From Gaeumannomyces sp. JS-464 (Eukaryota > Ascomycota > Sordariomycetes > Magnaporthales > Magnaporthaceae): 64,000 bases of DNA. The stretch lies in the NCBI GenBank assembly GCA_002197995.1, contig NGZR01000001.1, forward strand, positions 1,984,001-2,048,000, written 5' to 3'. The notes under the pieces are model-generated. The model saw nothing but the letters and a program-made list of their open reading frames with translations, ran no database searches and was not told the DNA's origin. The translations under genes were made by a program, and so were the position numbers. Shown here piece by piece: positions 11,530-23,532 of the stretch (positions within the stretch are counted from its first letter, which is position 1; the number at the start of each line of letters is the position of its first letter).

Positions 11530-11568
11530 GACACACACACGCACACGCACACGCACACACACACACCC
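11530..11568. repeat. (AC)n microsatellite with GC interruptions
   Basis: Alternating AC dinucleotides broken by three GC units, in intergenic DNA. Confidence 0.9.
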
Positions 11569-12709
11569 AGGCGTGGGCATGAGCGGCATGCTGCTGCATG
11601 GCTCTTGGCTGGCTAGGTCTGCATCCATGCATCGTCCCATGGATGGTTGCAGGGCAGCTATCGAGAAAATTGCATCGGCCGTTAGAGAAAGCGGTGGTCG
11701 CACAGATGGCCATGTTGAGGAAGGTCGGTAAAGATGAAGGAGGCAGGCAGCCAGAGTGCATCCATCCCGTAGCCTGGTCAGATGCAGGGCTGGCGATGGG
11801 CTGGGGCCTCGTGTTGTTTGCTTTGCTGGGGAGGTGTGGTGTAGTCCGGATCCCAGTCCTTCCAATCGGGAGCCTGCATCTACCTGCATCTGCTTCAAAA
11901 GTCGCCCTCACAGAATCGCATGTACCGGTACCTCGACCAAGTACAGAGAGCGTGAGGCATGGATGGAGCGGGCATCTGCATTCGCAGGACGGACAGGCCG
12001 TGGCTGTCTGTGTCCATCCACCCGGTATCCCAGTCGCCCTGGGCCGTTTCCCTCACACGGGCGTTCCGTGTGTCTCAGGGGCTGGCCGCCGTGGCACCGT
12101 GGGTCGCTCAAACCCCGCATTGATGGGCTGCCCGCAGAGAGACGACAAGATGGATGCGATGCCGCCTGGCCAGAGATGGAGGCTTGCACAGCAGCAACGA
12201 CGCGCGCTGCTCCCCAGACGGCAACGGCGGCTGGGGGATGGGCCGATCTCGCATGGTCGTCTTCTTCTGGCAAGGATGGGTATCGCGTCAGTCCCCCGTT
12301 CCAGGAGCCCAAAAACTCGACTTTGAGTGTTCTCTCTGTCACCACTTTTTTTTCGGCTGTTCCATAGATTGCAGTCGACATCAACTATAGTCCGCAGCAT
12401 GGCTCAATTGCCGTTCGCAGCTCCCAGGCCTCTCCATGTTTTGATTACCGAGAATTACATAACGGGCAGGGAGTGGATAAATCAGATGCTACCAAGCAAT
12501 TGGACATCACGAGCCTCTGATTCGTGATTGACTACCGACTTTGGTGGCATGAGAAAGTTGCAGGTTTCCTGTGTAGGTACCTAATTTCTGCATATAATAA
12601 TCTTGTCGTCTGGCCGCGGCAGTGAATGCTCCACGCCGTGGTAGTTGTGGCCATCTCAAGAACAAGTAGAACAAGAATAACAAAACCAGAAGAAAAAAAA
12701 GAAGAAAAA

Positions 12710-13814
12710 ATGGCATCATCGTCGGCCCCCGCCGCAGACACGGCCAGCGTGCCGGAGCTGCTGGACCTGACCATCGACAACATCACGCCCAACACGATCC
12801 GCATCAACTCGCAGGCCAAGGACGCGCGGCTGCGGTACCTGATGGAGCGGCTGGTGACGCACCTGCACGACTTTGCGCGCGAGACGCGCCTGAGCACCGA
12901 CGAGTGGACGGCCGCCATCGCCTTCCTGATCGCCACGGGCCACATCTCGGACGACCGGCGCAACGAGTTCATCCTGCTGTCCGACGTCCTGGGCCTGTCG
13001 CTGCTCGTCGACAACGTCAACCACCCGACCCCGCCGGGCTGCACCGAGGGCTCCGTCCTGGGGCCGTTCCACACCCACCACGCGCCCGAGCTGGCCCAAC
13101 GGCGCCTCCATGACGTCGGACCCGGCCGGCGAGCCCATGCTGGCCGTGTGCAGCGTGCGCGACCGCGCGGGCTACGCCGTCGCGGGCGTCAAGGTCGACA
13201 TCTGGGAGACGGACAGCTCCGGCCACTACGACGTGCAGCACGCGGCCAAGGACGAGCCCAGCGAGCGCTGCGTCATGCGGTCCGACGAGCGCGGCAGGTT
13301 CTGGTTCAGGGGCCTCAGGCCGGTCAGCTACCCCATCCCAAACGACGGGCCCGTCGGGAAGCTGCTGGCGCGCCTGGGCAGGCACTGCTGGCGGCCGGCG
13401 CACGTGCACTTTATGTTTGAGAAGGAGGGGTGGGAGAAGCTGATCACGTACGTTCTTTTGTCTTACATGCTATGTATGCCGCTTTCTTTTCATCTCCTGT
13501 TGTGCTGCTGACACTGCATAAATCCCTATCCCCCCCAAAAAAGCGCCCTCTATCTCCGCGGCGACCCGTACGAAAAGTCCGACGCCGTCTTCGGCGTCAA
13601 GAAGAGCCTGGTCGTCGACCTGGACAGGGCCGACGCGGCCACGGCGGCCGAGTACGGCGTCGCCGAGGGCACGTGGCTGCTCCGCCACGACTTTGTGCTG
13701 GTGACCGAGGACGAGACGGCGCGGCTGCGCGACGAGAACGCCCTCGAGGCCCTGAGGAAGCTGGGGCTAAAGGTCAGGCTGGAGGATCACCTGCCGGTCC
13801 CGGACCTGGACTGA
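12710..13814 (+). CDS. intradiol ring-cleavage dioxygenase (hydroxyquinol 1,2-dioxygenase type), one extra base
   Basis: The ATG at 12710 starts an N-terminal helical linker domain (RYLMERLVTHLHDFARETRL ... TGHISDDRRNEFILLSDVLG). A catalytic domain follows with the four expected Fe(III) ligands at Tyr173 (GHYDVQ), Tyr207 (VSYPIP), His231 and His233 (RPAHVHF). Introns: one, 13448-13543, donor GTACGT. The enzyme opens hydroxyquinol or catechol to (hydroxy)muconate, feeding the 3-oxoadipate pathway; it is cytosolic and used to degrade aromatics. The reading frame breaks at CCC 13095-13097: one C too many turns a conserved ELANGAS segment into ELAQRRL. Removing it gives exactly 335 aa with all ligands in place. 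Either a sequencing indel or a very recent null allele. Confidence 0.88.
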
Positions 13815-14463
13815 ACAACAACAGCAGGAAGGCTGCTGGGGGTTATTTTTTGGTATATTTACAAGGGGGGTTGGATTGCAATTTCACAATCTACATATAC
13901 ACATGTTGGATAGGCAGGGGGAGGGCGCCGAGTACCGCCGACCCTGCTAATCCGCGCCGCAAGTGAAGATCCCTCTCGAAGTAACAGAATGACCCAGTAG
14001 TTGGGGCCTTTCCTTTCCATCCCCAACCCGCCAGCGAAGTGGGGATGGATGAACACTCCAGGGAAATCAACGAGGCGCTGAAAGAAAATACAGTACGCCA
14101 CCCAGACTGAACATTTTGAAGCCACTCCCCATCACGCCCGCCCGCAGAAAAGTCCAGATGACAAAGGGAACACTGAGGGAGTGGCGGGTAGTGGCCAAGA
14201 GGCCACAAGAGGCAGTGGCGTGAACGCCAAACGCCGGACGCCGGAAGTAGAAAGTGATTGTGCCCTCGTGAACTTTTGTCGGGTGCTTTTCTCTGATACT
14301 TTTTTCCTCTTTTTTTCCCCTTCCTTTTTCCTTTTTATGGGCGCGTGCAAAACAGGGGTAGAACAAGGTGAAAAGGGGTCATAAGTCGTTATATATAAAA
14401 GGGGCAAAGAAAAAGAAGAGCAACATAGACAGGGCCGGGCCAGCTTTGGCCGGCACACCTCCC
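13815..14463. other. convergent intergenic region
   Basis: 3' flanks of the dioxygenase and the F-box gene. T-rich tract near 14300-14340; no gene seen. Confidence 0.55.
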
Positions 14464-17438
14464 CTACTCGGAGCTCTGAGAGCTCGCGTCATCCCGCTCC
14501 ACGGTGTCGAGGATGGTCTCGTCCTCCGAGTCGCTGCTGCTGCCGGTCATGCCACTGCTGACGATGCTCCCGACGCTGCTGCTGCTGCTGCCGGCAGCCG
14601 CCGCCGCCCAGGCGGCAGCTTGGGGAAGCAGGTTGTTGGGCAGCGGGTGGCGGGGGGGGCGCGCGGATGAAGCCGTAGCTGTAGCGCCCCGCCGCGGTCG
14701 CCGCGGCCGCGGCGGGGTTGGCGCCCACGACCGCGGCCCAGCTCCTGATGGCGGCGTAGCCCGCGGCCGGCTGGGGCGACCGGTGCAGGCACTCGGTCAG
14801 CAGCGCCGGCGGCGGCAGCACGATGTTGCCGATGGTCCGGCCGCGGTTGGCGTGCGACACGAGGAAGCAGGTCTCGCAGAAGAACTGGCGGAGCGGGACT
14901 GTTTTGCGGCGTTGGAAATGCGCTGGTCAGCTAGTGTTCTTTGGACAAAGCGTGTGCCTAGGCGCCTAGGATCAGGCGGGGAGAAGCATAATGAGTGGCT
15001 TACCAAAGGGAGGCAGGCCTCCTCGGCCGCTTGTCCTGGGTCGGGGATTACCGCCGTGGTCGTTCTCGTCCTCATCGCTCTCGGACGAGTCCGGCCGTAG
15101 CGGCGGGTACGCCCTGGATGCGCGGCCCGGGTACTTGTCCAGCCCCAGGGCCGACTCGTCGCCGAGCGGGGCCGACTCGACGGCCGGGGAGAAGTCGAAG
15201 ATGGCCTTCATCGCGTCCAAAGGCTTGGCGGCGGCGGCGGCGGCGGTGCTCTGGAACGCGCCGTCCTGGTCCCGGACGAGGTGCAGGCCGCCGACGTGGA
15301 CGGTGCGCAGGTGTGGGAACAGCTCGGCGTAGCGGCCCACCTCGTGCAGCATGCGCTGCGAGTGGCCCTTTCTCACGTACCCCTGCCAGTACCACGGCGG
15401 CGGCGGCGGGTGCTGCTGGCGCTGGTGCCAGCGGTGGCGGCCGTGGTGGCCCGAGGTGTTGGCGGCGGAGGCGGCGGCGGCGGTGGCGTCGTTATTGGGG
15501 GCGGCGTAGGTCGCGCTCAGCCGCCGGTAGGTGTAGCAGGCGCGCAGGACCTTGCGCCCGCCGAGGCGGCGCGGGACGGCGGGCGAGGCAGAGGCTGGCT
15601 GCAGTCCTGCCCAGGGCCAGGTCGGCGGGTAGTGGACGTAGTAGCGCCGGCGGCCGGCGCCGAAGTCGCGGTGGCCGCGGCTGCCGCCCCCAGGAGGCGT
15701 CTGCACGACAATGGGCAGGAGGTAGTCGTCGCCGCCAAACAAGAGCGTCGTGAGCCGGTCCAGGTTCGCGAGGTGCCTGCGGACGACGGCGTGTCTGACC
15801 AGCCAGCTGCCTCCCGGCGCAGGGGCGGTGCTGCGCTGTGCCATGATGGTCGCCGCCGTCGCCGTCGGCTGCGTGGCGGCCGTGAGGTGCAGCGCCTCGA
15901 GCGTCAGGATGCGGCCGATCTGCGCCAGCACCGGCCCGGGCGCGCCGGCCTCGTCAAAGGCCAGCGAGAGCCTGGTGAGCGAGCCGAAGCGGCTGCTCCT
16001 TGGGGACGCAAAGATGGGCAGTATGCGGCGGGCGGCGAGCGAACCGCTCACGACAGTATTGCCGCCGATGCAGAAGCCGTTGATGCGGTTGAACGGCCTC
16101 AGCAGGGCCGCGGCCTCCAGATCGTCGGGCAGCGTGCAGGGGACGCTGCCGCCGCTGCCGCCGCTGCCATACCAGATGACGTTGCGCAGCGAGCTCAGGG
16201 GGCGGCGGCCCAGGCCGACGAGCGTGCGCCTAATCTCTTCGTCGGAGACGTCGACGACCAGCGTGCGCAGGACCGGCGCCCTCTCCAGGATCGGCGTGAG
16301 GAGGGACCTGCCCAGGGGCGCCAGGCGGTCCACGTACAGGAGGTCCAGGTTGGGGAGCTGGGGGACCTGGCGCCGGCTGGGGAGCTCGATGCGGAGCCTG
16401 CTGGTGCCCACGCTGATGATGCTGTGGCCGCCCCAGAAGAAGCCGCCGTGCAGGCACCGGAGACGGAGCTCCCGCAAGGACGGGGTGCACAGATCCAGAA
16501 TGTCGGCGACGAACGTCGACACGTCCCACCAGTAGGGCCCGCCCCTCGGGTCGCCCGAGAGGTCCAGCTCAAGGGTCTCGACCTTGGCTGGCTGTGGGCT
16601 GGGGATCATGGAGTATGCAACATTGCTGCTGTTGCTGCTGCTGCTGCTTCCGGCCGTGCTTATGAAAGAGCTGCTGCCGCTTCCGCTTGCGACCTTGTGC
16701 AAAGCAGCGGGCGTGGGCGTGTGGGACGGGGGCGGCGGCGGCGGGGGCACAGTGATAAGGGTTCCCACCGGCGTGGCGGCACGCAAGTAGAGCTTGCGGA
16801 TGGTGTTCGAGTAGAGAATCCGGTTCAGCAAGGGCTGCTCCAGTAGCCAGAAGCGCGGGCCCGTGTCGAGGGCCTCGAGGTTTGGTAGGGCGCCGGGCCG
16901 GAGGAGGAAGGCCAGCTCTACAGCACAGGGACATTTTTTTTTCAGGGGTTAGCCTCAGTAGTCTTGAACGCACTCTGTAGAGGTGGCCAGGTAGCAGCCT
17001 AGGTAGGTCGCAAACTTACGGGCGACAAAAGCCTGCTGCCGCTCCCGGAGGTCTTCGAGATCCTCGATCGGGAGGTGCGGGTGGTGCCTGGTGAGGGAGC
17101 AGAGGTCCAGGTTGACCATGCCGATCTCGACGCGGCGGACGCACTCCCTGATGGTCGGGCCTGGACCGCCGGCGAGGGCCGACTGCAGTCTCGCGCTCGG
17201 CGATGTCGTGCAGCAGGAAGGCGACGAGGCCGCGCGACCGCTCCGACAGGTCGAGGCGGAGCGTCCTGAACTGGTAGGCCCGGGCGAGCGCCCTGCACTC
17301 GCGGCTGACCAGAGCCAGGTTCGCCAGCGCCCCAGCGTCGCCGCCGCAAAAGTCGGCGATCATGCGGACCACCTCTCGCGGCAGGCCGGGGAGGAACTGG
17401 GCGCCCTGGTCCGCCGAGGACTGTGCCTGGCCGTCCAT
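14464..17438 (-). CDS. F-box protein, two apparent frame breaks
   Basis: Three exons: 17438-17020, 16917-15004 and 14898-14464. Near the N-terminus (residues about 16-65) is an F-box: FLPGLPREVVRMIADFCGG, then LALVSRECRALARAY. F-box proteins link a substrate to Skp1-Cullin1 ubiquitin ligases. The middle has loosely repeated leucine-rich segments (LELDLSG, LRELRLRCLHGG, LPNLDLLYVDRL, LEALHLTA), suggesting a degenerate LRR-like solenoid, broken by Pro-, Ser- and His-rich linkers. The C-terminus is acidic (SSDSEDETILDTVERDD). Frame is lost twice: near 17185-17192 (one extra base) and at an 8-G homopolymer, 14652-14659. With both removed the protein is exactly 921 aa. The substrate is unknown. 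Confidence 0.75.
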
Positions 17439-19651
17439 CTTTTGCACTGGGTGGGTGGGCGTTGGGGGTGTGAGGAGAGATAAAACACAGACAAGGCAAG
17501 GCTGGGCGGAACAAGAAGAGCAGAGAGCCGAGGGAGTGCGGCCAAAGACAACAAACAAGAAGTGATAAAGGCAGGGTGTAGTTCTGGTGATGCGGACTAT
17601 TGGCGGCGTCTGATTCTGATCTTTCATCGACACGCAAACAAAGAAACGGCGCCACGACGAGGTATTTTATACTCGTACCAGCCTCCCGTGGTGCCTGGAG
17701 ACACATTCCTCTGTGCTGTGGGAGCAATCTCTACGGACCCAAGAAGGAGCAGATCACAGGAGCACACAGACGCACAGAGTCGACATGTTTGCGCGTCGCA
17801 TAGGACGCTGGGCACGGGGTACATCGCCAAGGGGAGATACTATCTGTCTATCGCGCGACCTTCGGCGGCCAGCGTGTCAACCTCGGGTGCAGGCTTGCAC
17901 CCGGAATTGGCGCGGGAGAATTCGCCTCGCAGTCGGCCGCAGAGCGACACATGCACACAGTGTACCGGTACCGGCCAGGGGGACGCCGCCGGCCGGGGGA
18001 AGACAAGGACGTGGGAAGGAGAGGAAAAGGGAGAGAGCGTGGGGAACGAGAGCGCAGAGCAAAAGTCCCTCCCTGATCGCCGCGTCCACGTTCTGGTACC
18101 ACCCGACAGAGGTGACATGCCAAGGGGGTGTGAAGAGGGGACAAGGGCTGCTTCCGAGATACGACACGACACGTATACGTAGGGAGGCCAGATGGACAGG
18201 CCGCCGGCGGCGGATAGGGGCAGCGTAGAGTCTGGGAGAGAAAGGGAGACGACGTCCCGGGCGGGTGACGACGGGTTGCGAGCATTTTGAGAAAAAAAGA
18301 AAAAAAAAAAGCAAACATTGGCAGTGATGGACAGAATACGATAGGATAGCGACATTATTGCTGCCAAGACCCGTCGAGGCGCCTAATCGAGCTAACGGCT
18401 TGTTTGCCTGTGTCCTGCTACTCTCTCCAGGCCTCGGACATGGCTGCACGGTCAGAGGCGCCCGGGTGTTTGCCTTTGGCTGCACGCTACTACAAAGCAG
18501 GCCCCCCTCCCTCCCGCTGGGCCGTCGAATCCAGAGGGCGCAATTACGCGGGGGTGGTGGTGTGGTTGGCGAGCATCGAGGGAAATAGGGGGCGACTACG
18601 GAAACGCGTCGGGCTCCATGTTTGTTTGCCACCCTTAGAGGGGATAGGCAGGTGACCCAGATGCATTCACAAACGAGCAAAAGATCGGGACAGCAAGCTT
18701 CGGGGCGAATCGCTGGCCTCGCTGCTGTGTTTGCTCGCCTCCCTGTCGGGCGCCGCGCTTATGCACACCTGTCCATGGCCGTGGCCGACTCCTTTCTATT
18801 TCGGGAGACGGCAGGCGAGACGGCATCCTGGAGTGGTCCATGGCGAGCTGCAGGCGGACTCTCACGTCCGAAACGAAGCAGCGAGGCTGGAGCCCGCATC
18901 ATGAAATGAGGGCGCGGGAGCGGGTGAGGGATCAGAAGAGCTGAGAAGGGATGCGGAAAGAGTCAGGAGAGAGTCGGAAAGTCGGGACGAGGGACGAGAC
19001 CGGCCAGTCAGTCAGGCTGACTGGGCGGTAGGCCACGTCCGTACGGGAAGCAGAGAGCGCGCCGGCGTCGCAGGCGAGGGAGACTATTGACTCCGGAGGC
19101 GGGAAGCCGAGATCGAGTTTTCGTCTCGAGGGCGAGCCCAGGGGCAAGGGGCGCGGGGGATCTGCAGACACACTCACTGGATGCTCGCCGCTGCGAGTAT
19201 CCTCGACCACTCGCATCGCTGCATGGGACGCTCTCGCTTGACTGCCACCCCGCGCCCTCGGCTACATAGGTACCTGCCAGAGCGAGCTAGACCAAGCAAG
19301 CAGCAGCCAGCGTGGCTCGGGGGTGGAAGGGACACACAGCGAATGGAATCAAGGGGACGGCGGCCGGGGCAGGAGATGCAGACAGCAGACAGCATCGGGC
19401 GGCACATGAACAGCAGACGATGCATGCCTTTCCAGCTGGTGCTGGCGCTGTTCCGCGTTTGCATGTTTGCATCTCATCTGGCTGGCTGCTTGCTGGCGTG
19501 GCTGGCTGCTTTGCCTCTCCCTTGCACCCCAGTCGTCCTGCGTTCTGCTGTGGACGGGCAGGGGAGTGGTGGTGGTAGTGGTGGTGGCAGCAGCAGCAGC
19601 AGCAGTGGTGGCAGCAGGAGGAGGTGGTAGGTTGCTTCACGCTCCATGTTA

Positions 19652-19685
19652 GTGGTGGTGGTGGTGGTGGTGGTGGTGGTGGTGG
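19652..19685. repeat. (GTG)n triplet repeat
   Basis: About eleven GTG units. A second, less regular GTG/CAG stretch lies just upstream (about 19565-19626). Confidence 0.95.
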
Positions 19686-21818
19686 GCGGCCATTGAATCC
19701 TCTGAGTGGCCAAAGCATGATCTGATCCGATCCCAGCCCAGCACGACCTGAGGACCTCTCGGGCGGCCTGCGGTTAGGCGTCCAAAAGGCAAAACCAAAG
19801 CGCCTTGGCTTATGTGACGGTCCTGATGCAAGTGCAGTGCAGTGCAGTACTTGCACGCACATTTCCTGCCCTGGCTTGCACCTTCGGCATGCGAATCAAT
19901 GTCTTTTGCCGCTGGCTTGCGGCTGGGGCCAATCAGAAGACGACAAAGCCGGCCAATGGCGCCCGCGCCTGCCTCTTTCTTCTTCTCTCCCTTCTTCAGC
20001 GGGCTATTGCATGTGCGAGGCGGAAGGAGCGAATGGTGGCAGTAGTCGCAGTACCCGGTGGTCACTAGTACCTAGGTCGGCACCCAGGCAGTCGCACCAC
20101 AGGCCCAGAATACCACCGGACGCATCAAGACGAAGATCGTCTAGCTCCTCCATTCTGTCATGCAGCATCCATGCAGGAAAGGGAAAAGCCCCGGAGACGG
20201 TCGTCCTGTGGAACACGTATCACTCCTGTCGCCATCCACACGCAATCTCTCCGCCCCTTTATTTTTCATCTAGTGCCTTTTTCTGTTGTTGGCTTCAGGA
20301 ATCATTTTTGTGCTCCCAACGGCCTTGGGTAGCGTTGTGTCACGGCGTATTGTCACACGCAGACTATCGACGATGCCGTTATCCTCCTCCCTGGGAGCGG
20401 GGGAATGACAAACCCGCCAATCGTCAGCCCCTGGACGTGTCTTGGGATCCCGTCGTCCCTTCTCTTGGACCAGGCAGGATCCCATGTCGTGTGTAACAAG
20501 CATGACCGAGCAAGCAGCAAGGAGGAGGCGGGCGGGAAGACCTGGGGGAGGGCGGAACCTGCCAGGGATCAGGGCTAAAGAGAGTGCGCGATGCCTGTGC
20601 ACAACTATGTTAGGCACAAGTATTCAATCGACGGACCGTGAACCATTCCGCCCCGGTCTGATCTGGCCGGTCGTGGCGGAAGGAGAGTGCAGCAAGCCGG
20701 CGGGTCTGCCGCTAGCCCACATATGCACAGGCAGGCGGGCAAACATGAAAAAGACCCCGACCCGACCGTATTCGTTGAGGTGGCAACCCAAGTGTCTCAC
20801 TCCCAAGACTCGCACGCAACGGGGATGCGAGCCGGTGCGTTGTTTTCCCATGTTTGCCGATGTGCTGCTTGGGTGGCCGTGCTTCCACGTTCCACTGCGA
20901 ATTAATTGTTAATTAACATTGAATTGCGACTTGATTGGGGACCCGCGCAGGTAGCCTGGGCCTTCCCAGCTTCTCCACACAACCCTCCCCGCCCTCCCAC
21001 CACCTCACCTCATTCTAGCGTCAACGAGAAAGATGGAAAGCAAAGGCTGACGAGGTGCCTCCCTTTGCCATGCAGCGACATGGATTCGATCCCGGCTGGT
21101 TGGGTGGCAAGCAGGCGGTGACACCAGGCTGGCTCGCTGCGATTACAACAGATCAAAGCCAGCACCCGGCAACAGCGGCGACTGGGGGGGTGCCTGACAT
21201 GGATCTGAGGTCAGCACGCAAGGGACAGTACCTCGGGTTGGCTGTGCCTGGTGTCTGGGTAGCGTCTGTGTTGTGTCGTTTGCGTTTGCGTTTGTGGGGG
21301 TGTGAATGCGGCAGGTTTGGGTCACACGCACACACGCACCTACCGGGGGCGCCGCGCCTCGACTCCGTCCCAGATGGCCTCCAGGACTGGTAGCGAAGCC
21401 CGTCTGACGAGTGGCTGTTGACCGGACGTGGCAGGAACCAAGTCACAATCACGTAGGCCGTGGGGCCTGAAATGGACCCACGCTATTGATCCAGTCGGAA
21501 TGCAGAACTTTCCGCCTCGGCTGGCGGCCTAATCCACTAAAAAAAAAGGAACAGGGTCCAGAGGGAAGGGGGCACGGCCTGGACTGGTTTCCCAGGGATT
21601 TCATTTTGCCTTTCATGTTTGCTGGCCGCTCGCTTTTGGCTCGGGTGCTCACCTGCGTCCCTGCATCTTGCTGATCCCTTGCCTGGCCTGCTTGCCACGC
21701 TTGTGTTTCCTGCCACGAACAAACGCGAGCTGCCTCTGTCATTTGTGACGGGCACCGGGCCCCGGAGCCGTCGGTGGGCGACGAGCAAGATTATGCGGGC
21801 GCGCCCAGGACGGGCACC

Positions 21819-21841
21819 TTTTTTTTTTTTTTTTTTTTTTT
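21819..21841. repeat. poly(T) tract
   Basis: 23 consecutive T in intergenic DNA. Confidence 0.95.
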
Positions 21842-23016
21842 CTTTTTCGATTCATGAAGGAGACCTTCCCCGTGTCTGTCCAATTCATGTTCCCGGCAGG
21901 CCAAGCGGAAACCCTGACCCCACACCACCAAACACGCTGGGTCCTGCTGTTTTGGGAGATTTGGGGCCGCTTTCTCTTTTCGACGGCGCAGTTTTGCTTT
22001 CTCCCTTGGTCTTTTTGTCATACCTGATTGTTAGGCGGCAATGCATTGCTTTTTTTTTCTCCTGTCCTGTTCTCGCGTCTGATCGGGTTTGTTGGTTGAC
22101 AGCCCAAGCGTGCCGGATCGTGAGCCGAGAGGGAGAAAAGGGAAGAAGGCACACATAGTGCGGCACACCGTCGAAAGAAGGAAGAATGCAAGGGGAACTG
22201 GTGAAATTAAAAAAGGGCTAAAAGAAAGGGGACCTCCAGCAAGGCCCCACCCACTCCTGTTCTCAGGTTGGCCCCTGCGTGCGCCATTGACAGCAAAGCT
22301 TAGATCTGAGCGAGGTGGGAGGCACACGGGCACCCGCAGCTTGTGCAGGTACACCGTACATCCCAATTCCCCCAATCGCCGCCTGCGTGCGCCGAGTCGG
22401 CGCGGGTGCGGTGTGGCGATGGAGTGCTGGGGGATGCAGGTGGGCTGAGCGAAGGTTCTGATATCCTCCAGGGGCACCGTCGAGGGCTTGTCGAGGGCGC
22501 TCGCTCAATTGCCGACATGGTGGGCGATGTATTTGTGACAGCTGCGATCCCTGGCTCCGGGCCGAACCCGGTGAATAATTGAGATGCGTTTTGCTGTTTG
22601 GGTTGGGGGATTGGCCTGTGCGCATTGCGTGTGTTTTTGCTTTTTTTTTTCTTCTCCGTTTTGCCTCGTTCGTTCGCCTGCAGGACCGGGCTGACGTACC
22701 CTCTACCTTCTTTCTTTCTTTTTTCTGTCACGCTCAATTCGCACACACTCTCTGAGCCTAGCGAACAAACGACAGCCAAGGCAACGGCAATTGTGCCACA
22801 ACATGAAATAAAACAACTCAATTTTGACGGATCCTCGCATTGCTCTCCCTGGGTGCAGGTGTCTGGCAATGTGATGAAAATCAGCAGCTCGCGAAAACGA
22901 AGAGGGCGCGCATCGGCGCTTGGCACGGCGCGACGGATGGCCGTCTCCAGCTGTCGAAGCCAAGCAGGCCCAAGGAAGCCAACGACCCGACTACTACACC
23001 GTAGGACGCTGCTGAC

Positions 23017-23048
23017 GTGCTAACGTGCTAACATGCTAACGTGCTAAC
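23017..23048. repeat. four tandem copies of an 8-bp unit
   Basis: GTGCTAAC x4, with the third copy starting A instead of G. The core TGCTAAC resembles fungal branch-point words, but no intron is evident here. Confidence 0.95.
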
Positions 23049-23496
23049 CGAGCAGGCGGGCTGCCGGCCCCGTGCGACGCAGGACAGCCCAGGTAGAGAG
23101 ACGGCTGCTGGGAGGTGGCCGTGGCAGGGCGGCTCGGCTGTCCCGGAGGCCGTTCCGGCGACACACACAGATGACACAGTCCACGACTTCGTATGCACGA
23201 CATCCTGTCCACTGCACGCCGTCAGCGGTGGCAATATACCGCCCGAAAGCCCTCAGTGACAGCAAGCCCGCCTCTCCCCACACCCGCCGCTACCACCCAC
23301 CACTACCTACCTAGGCACCTACCTACCCACCACACCCTCTCCAAGCCCTTCCCCTACCCGTCCTGCTGCATCTTCCCCCGTCTCCTTACCTTGGCCTGAC
23401 CTGGCCTGTCCGGCTTGGCGAAACAAACAAAACCAAACACGAGCTCTTCGAGGACGGCCAGCAGCACAGGACGTGAGCATGCATGGCCGCATGGAT

Positions 23497-23532
23497 GCCA
23501 GCCAGCCCGCCAGCCAGCCAGCCAGCCAACCC
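23497..23532. repeat. (CCAG)n tetranucleotide repeat
   Basis: Imperfect tandem CCAG/GCCA units. The complementary strand would read as repeated GWLA, which I take as an artefact. Confidence 0.85.

Larger units (their letters stand above)
9160..12709. other. 3.5-kb intergenic region
   Basis: Upstream of both the eL37 gene (-) and the dioxygenase gene (+). It holds microsatellites, a TATA box followed by a small open frame (listed separately) and two long overlapping frames near 11.2-12.3 kb that I do not accept. Otherwise nothing recognisable. Confidence 0.5.

Noticed and set aside
11225..12326. Long overlapping frames on both strands (228 codons minus, 242 codons plus)
   Set aside because: They overlap each other, span an AC microsatellite translated as Cys/Val/Ala repeats, and show no domain or splice logic.
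17562..18680. Frames of 150-267 codons on both strands
   Set aside because: Mutually overlapping, low-complexity, no recognisable motif; several start with non-ATG codons.
19287..20065. Minus-strand frames with long Pro, His or Thr runs
   Set aside because: The runs are the GTG triplet repeat read in three frames; no protein-like sequence around them.
22300..22926. 208-codon minus-strand frame
   Set aside because: Composition is irregular and it crosses poly-A/T tracts; no family recognised.
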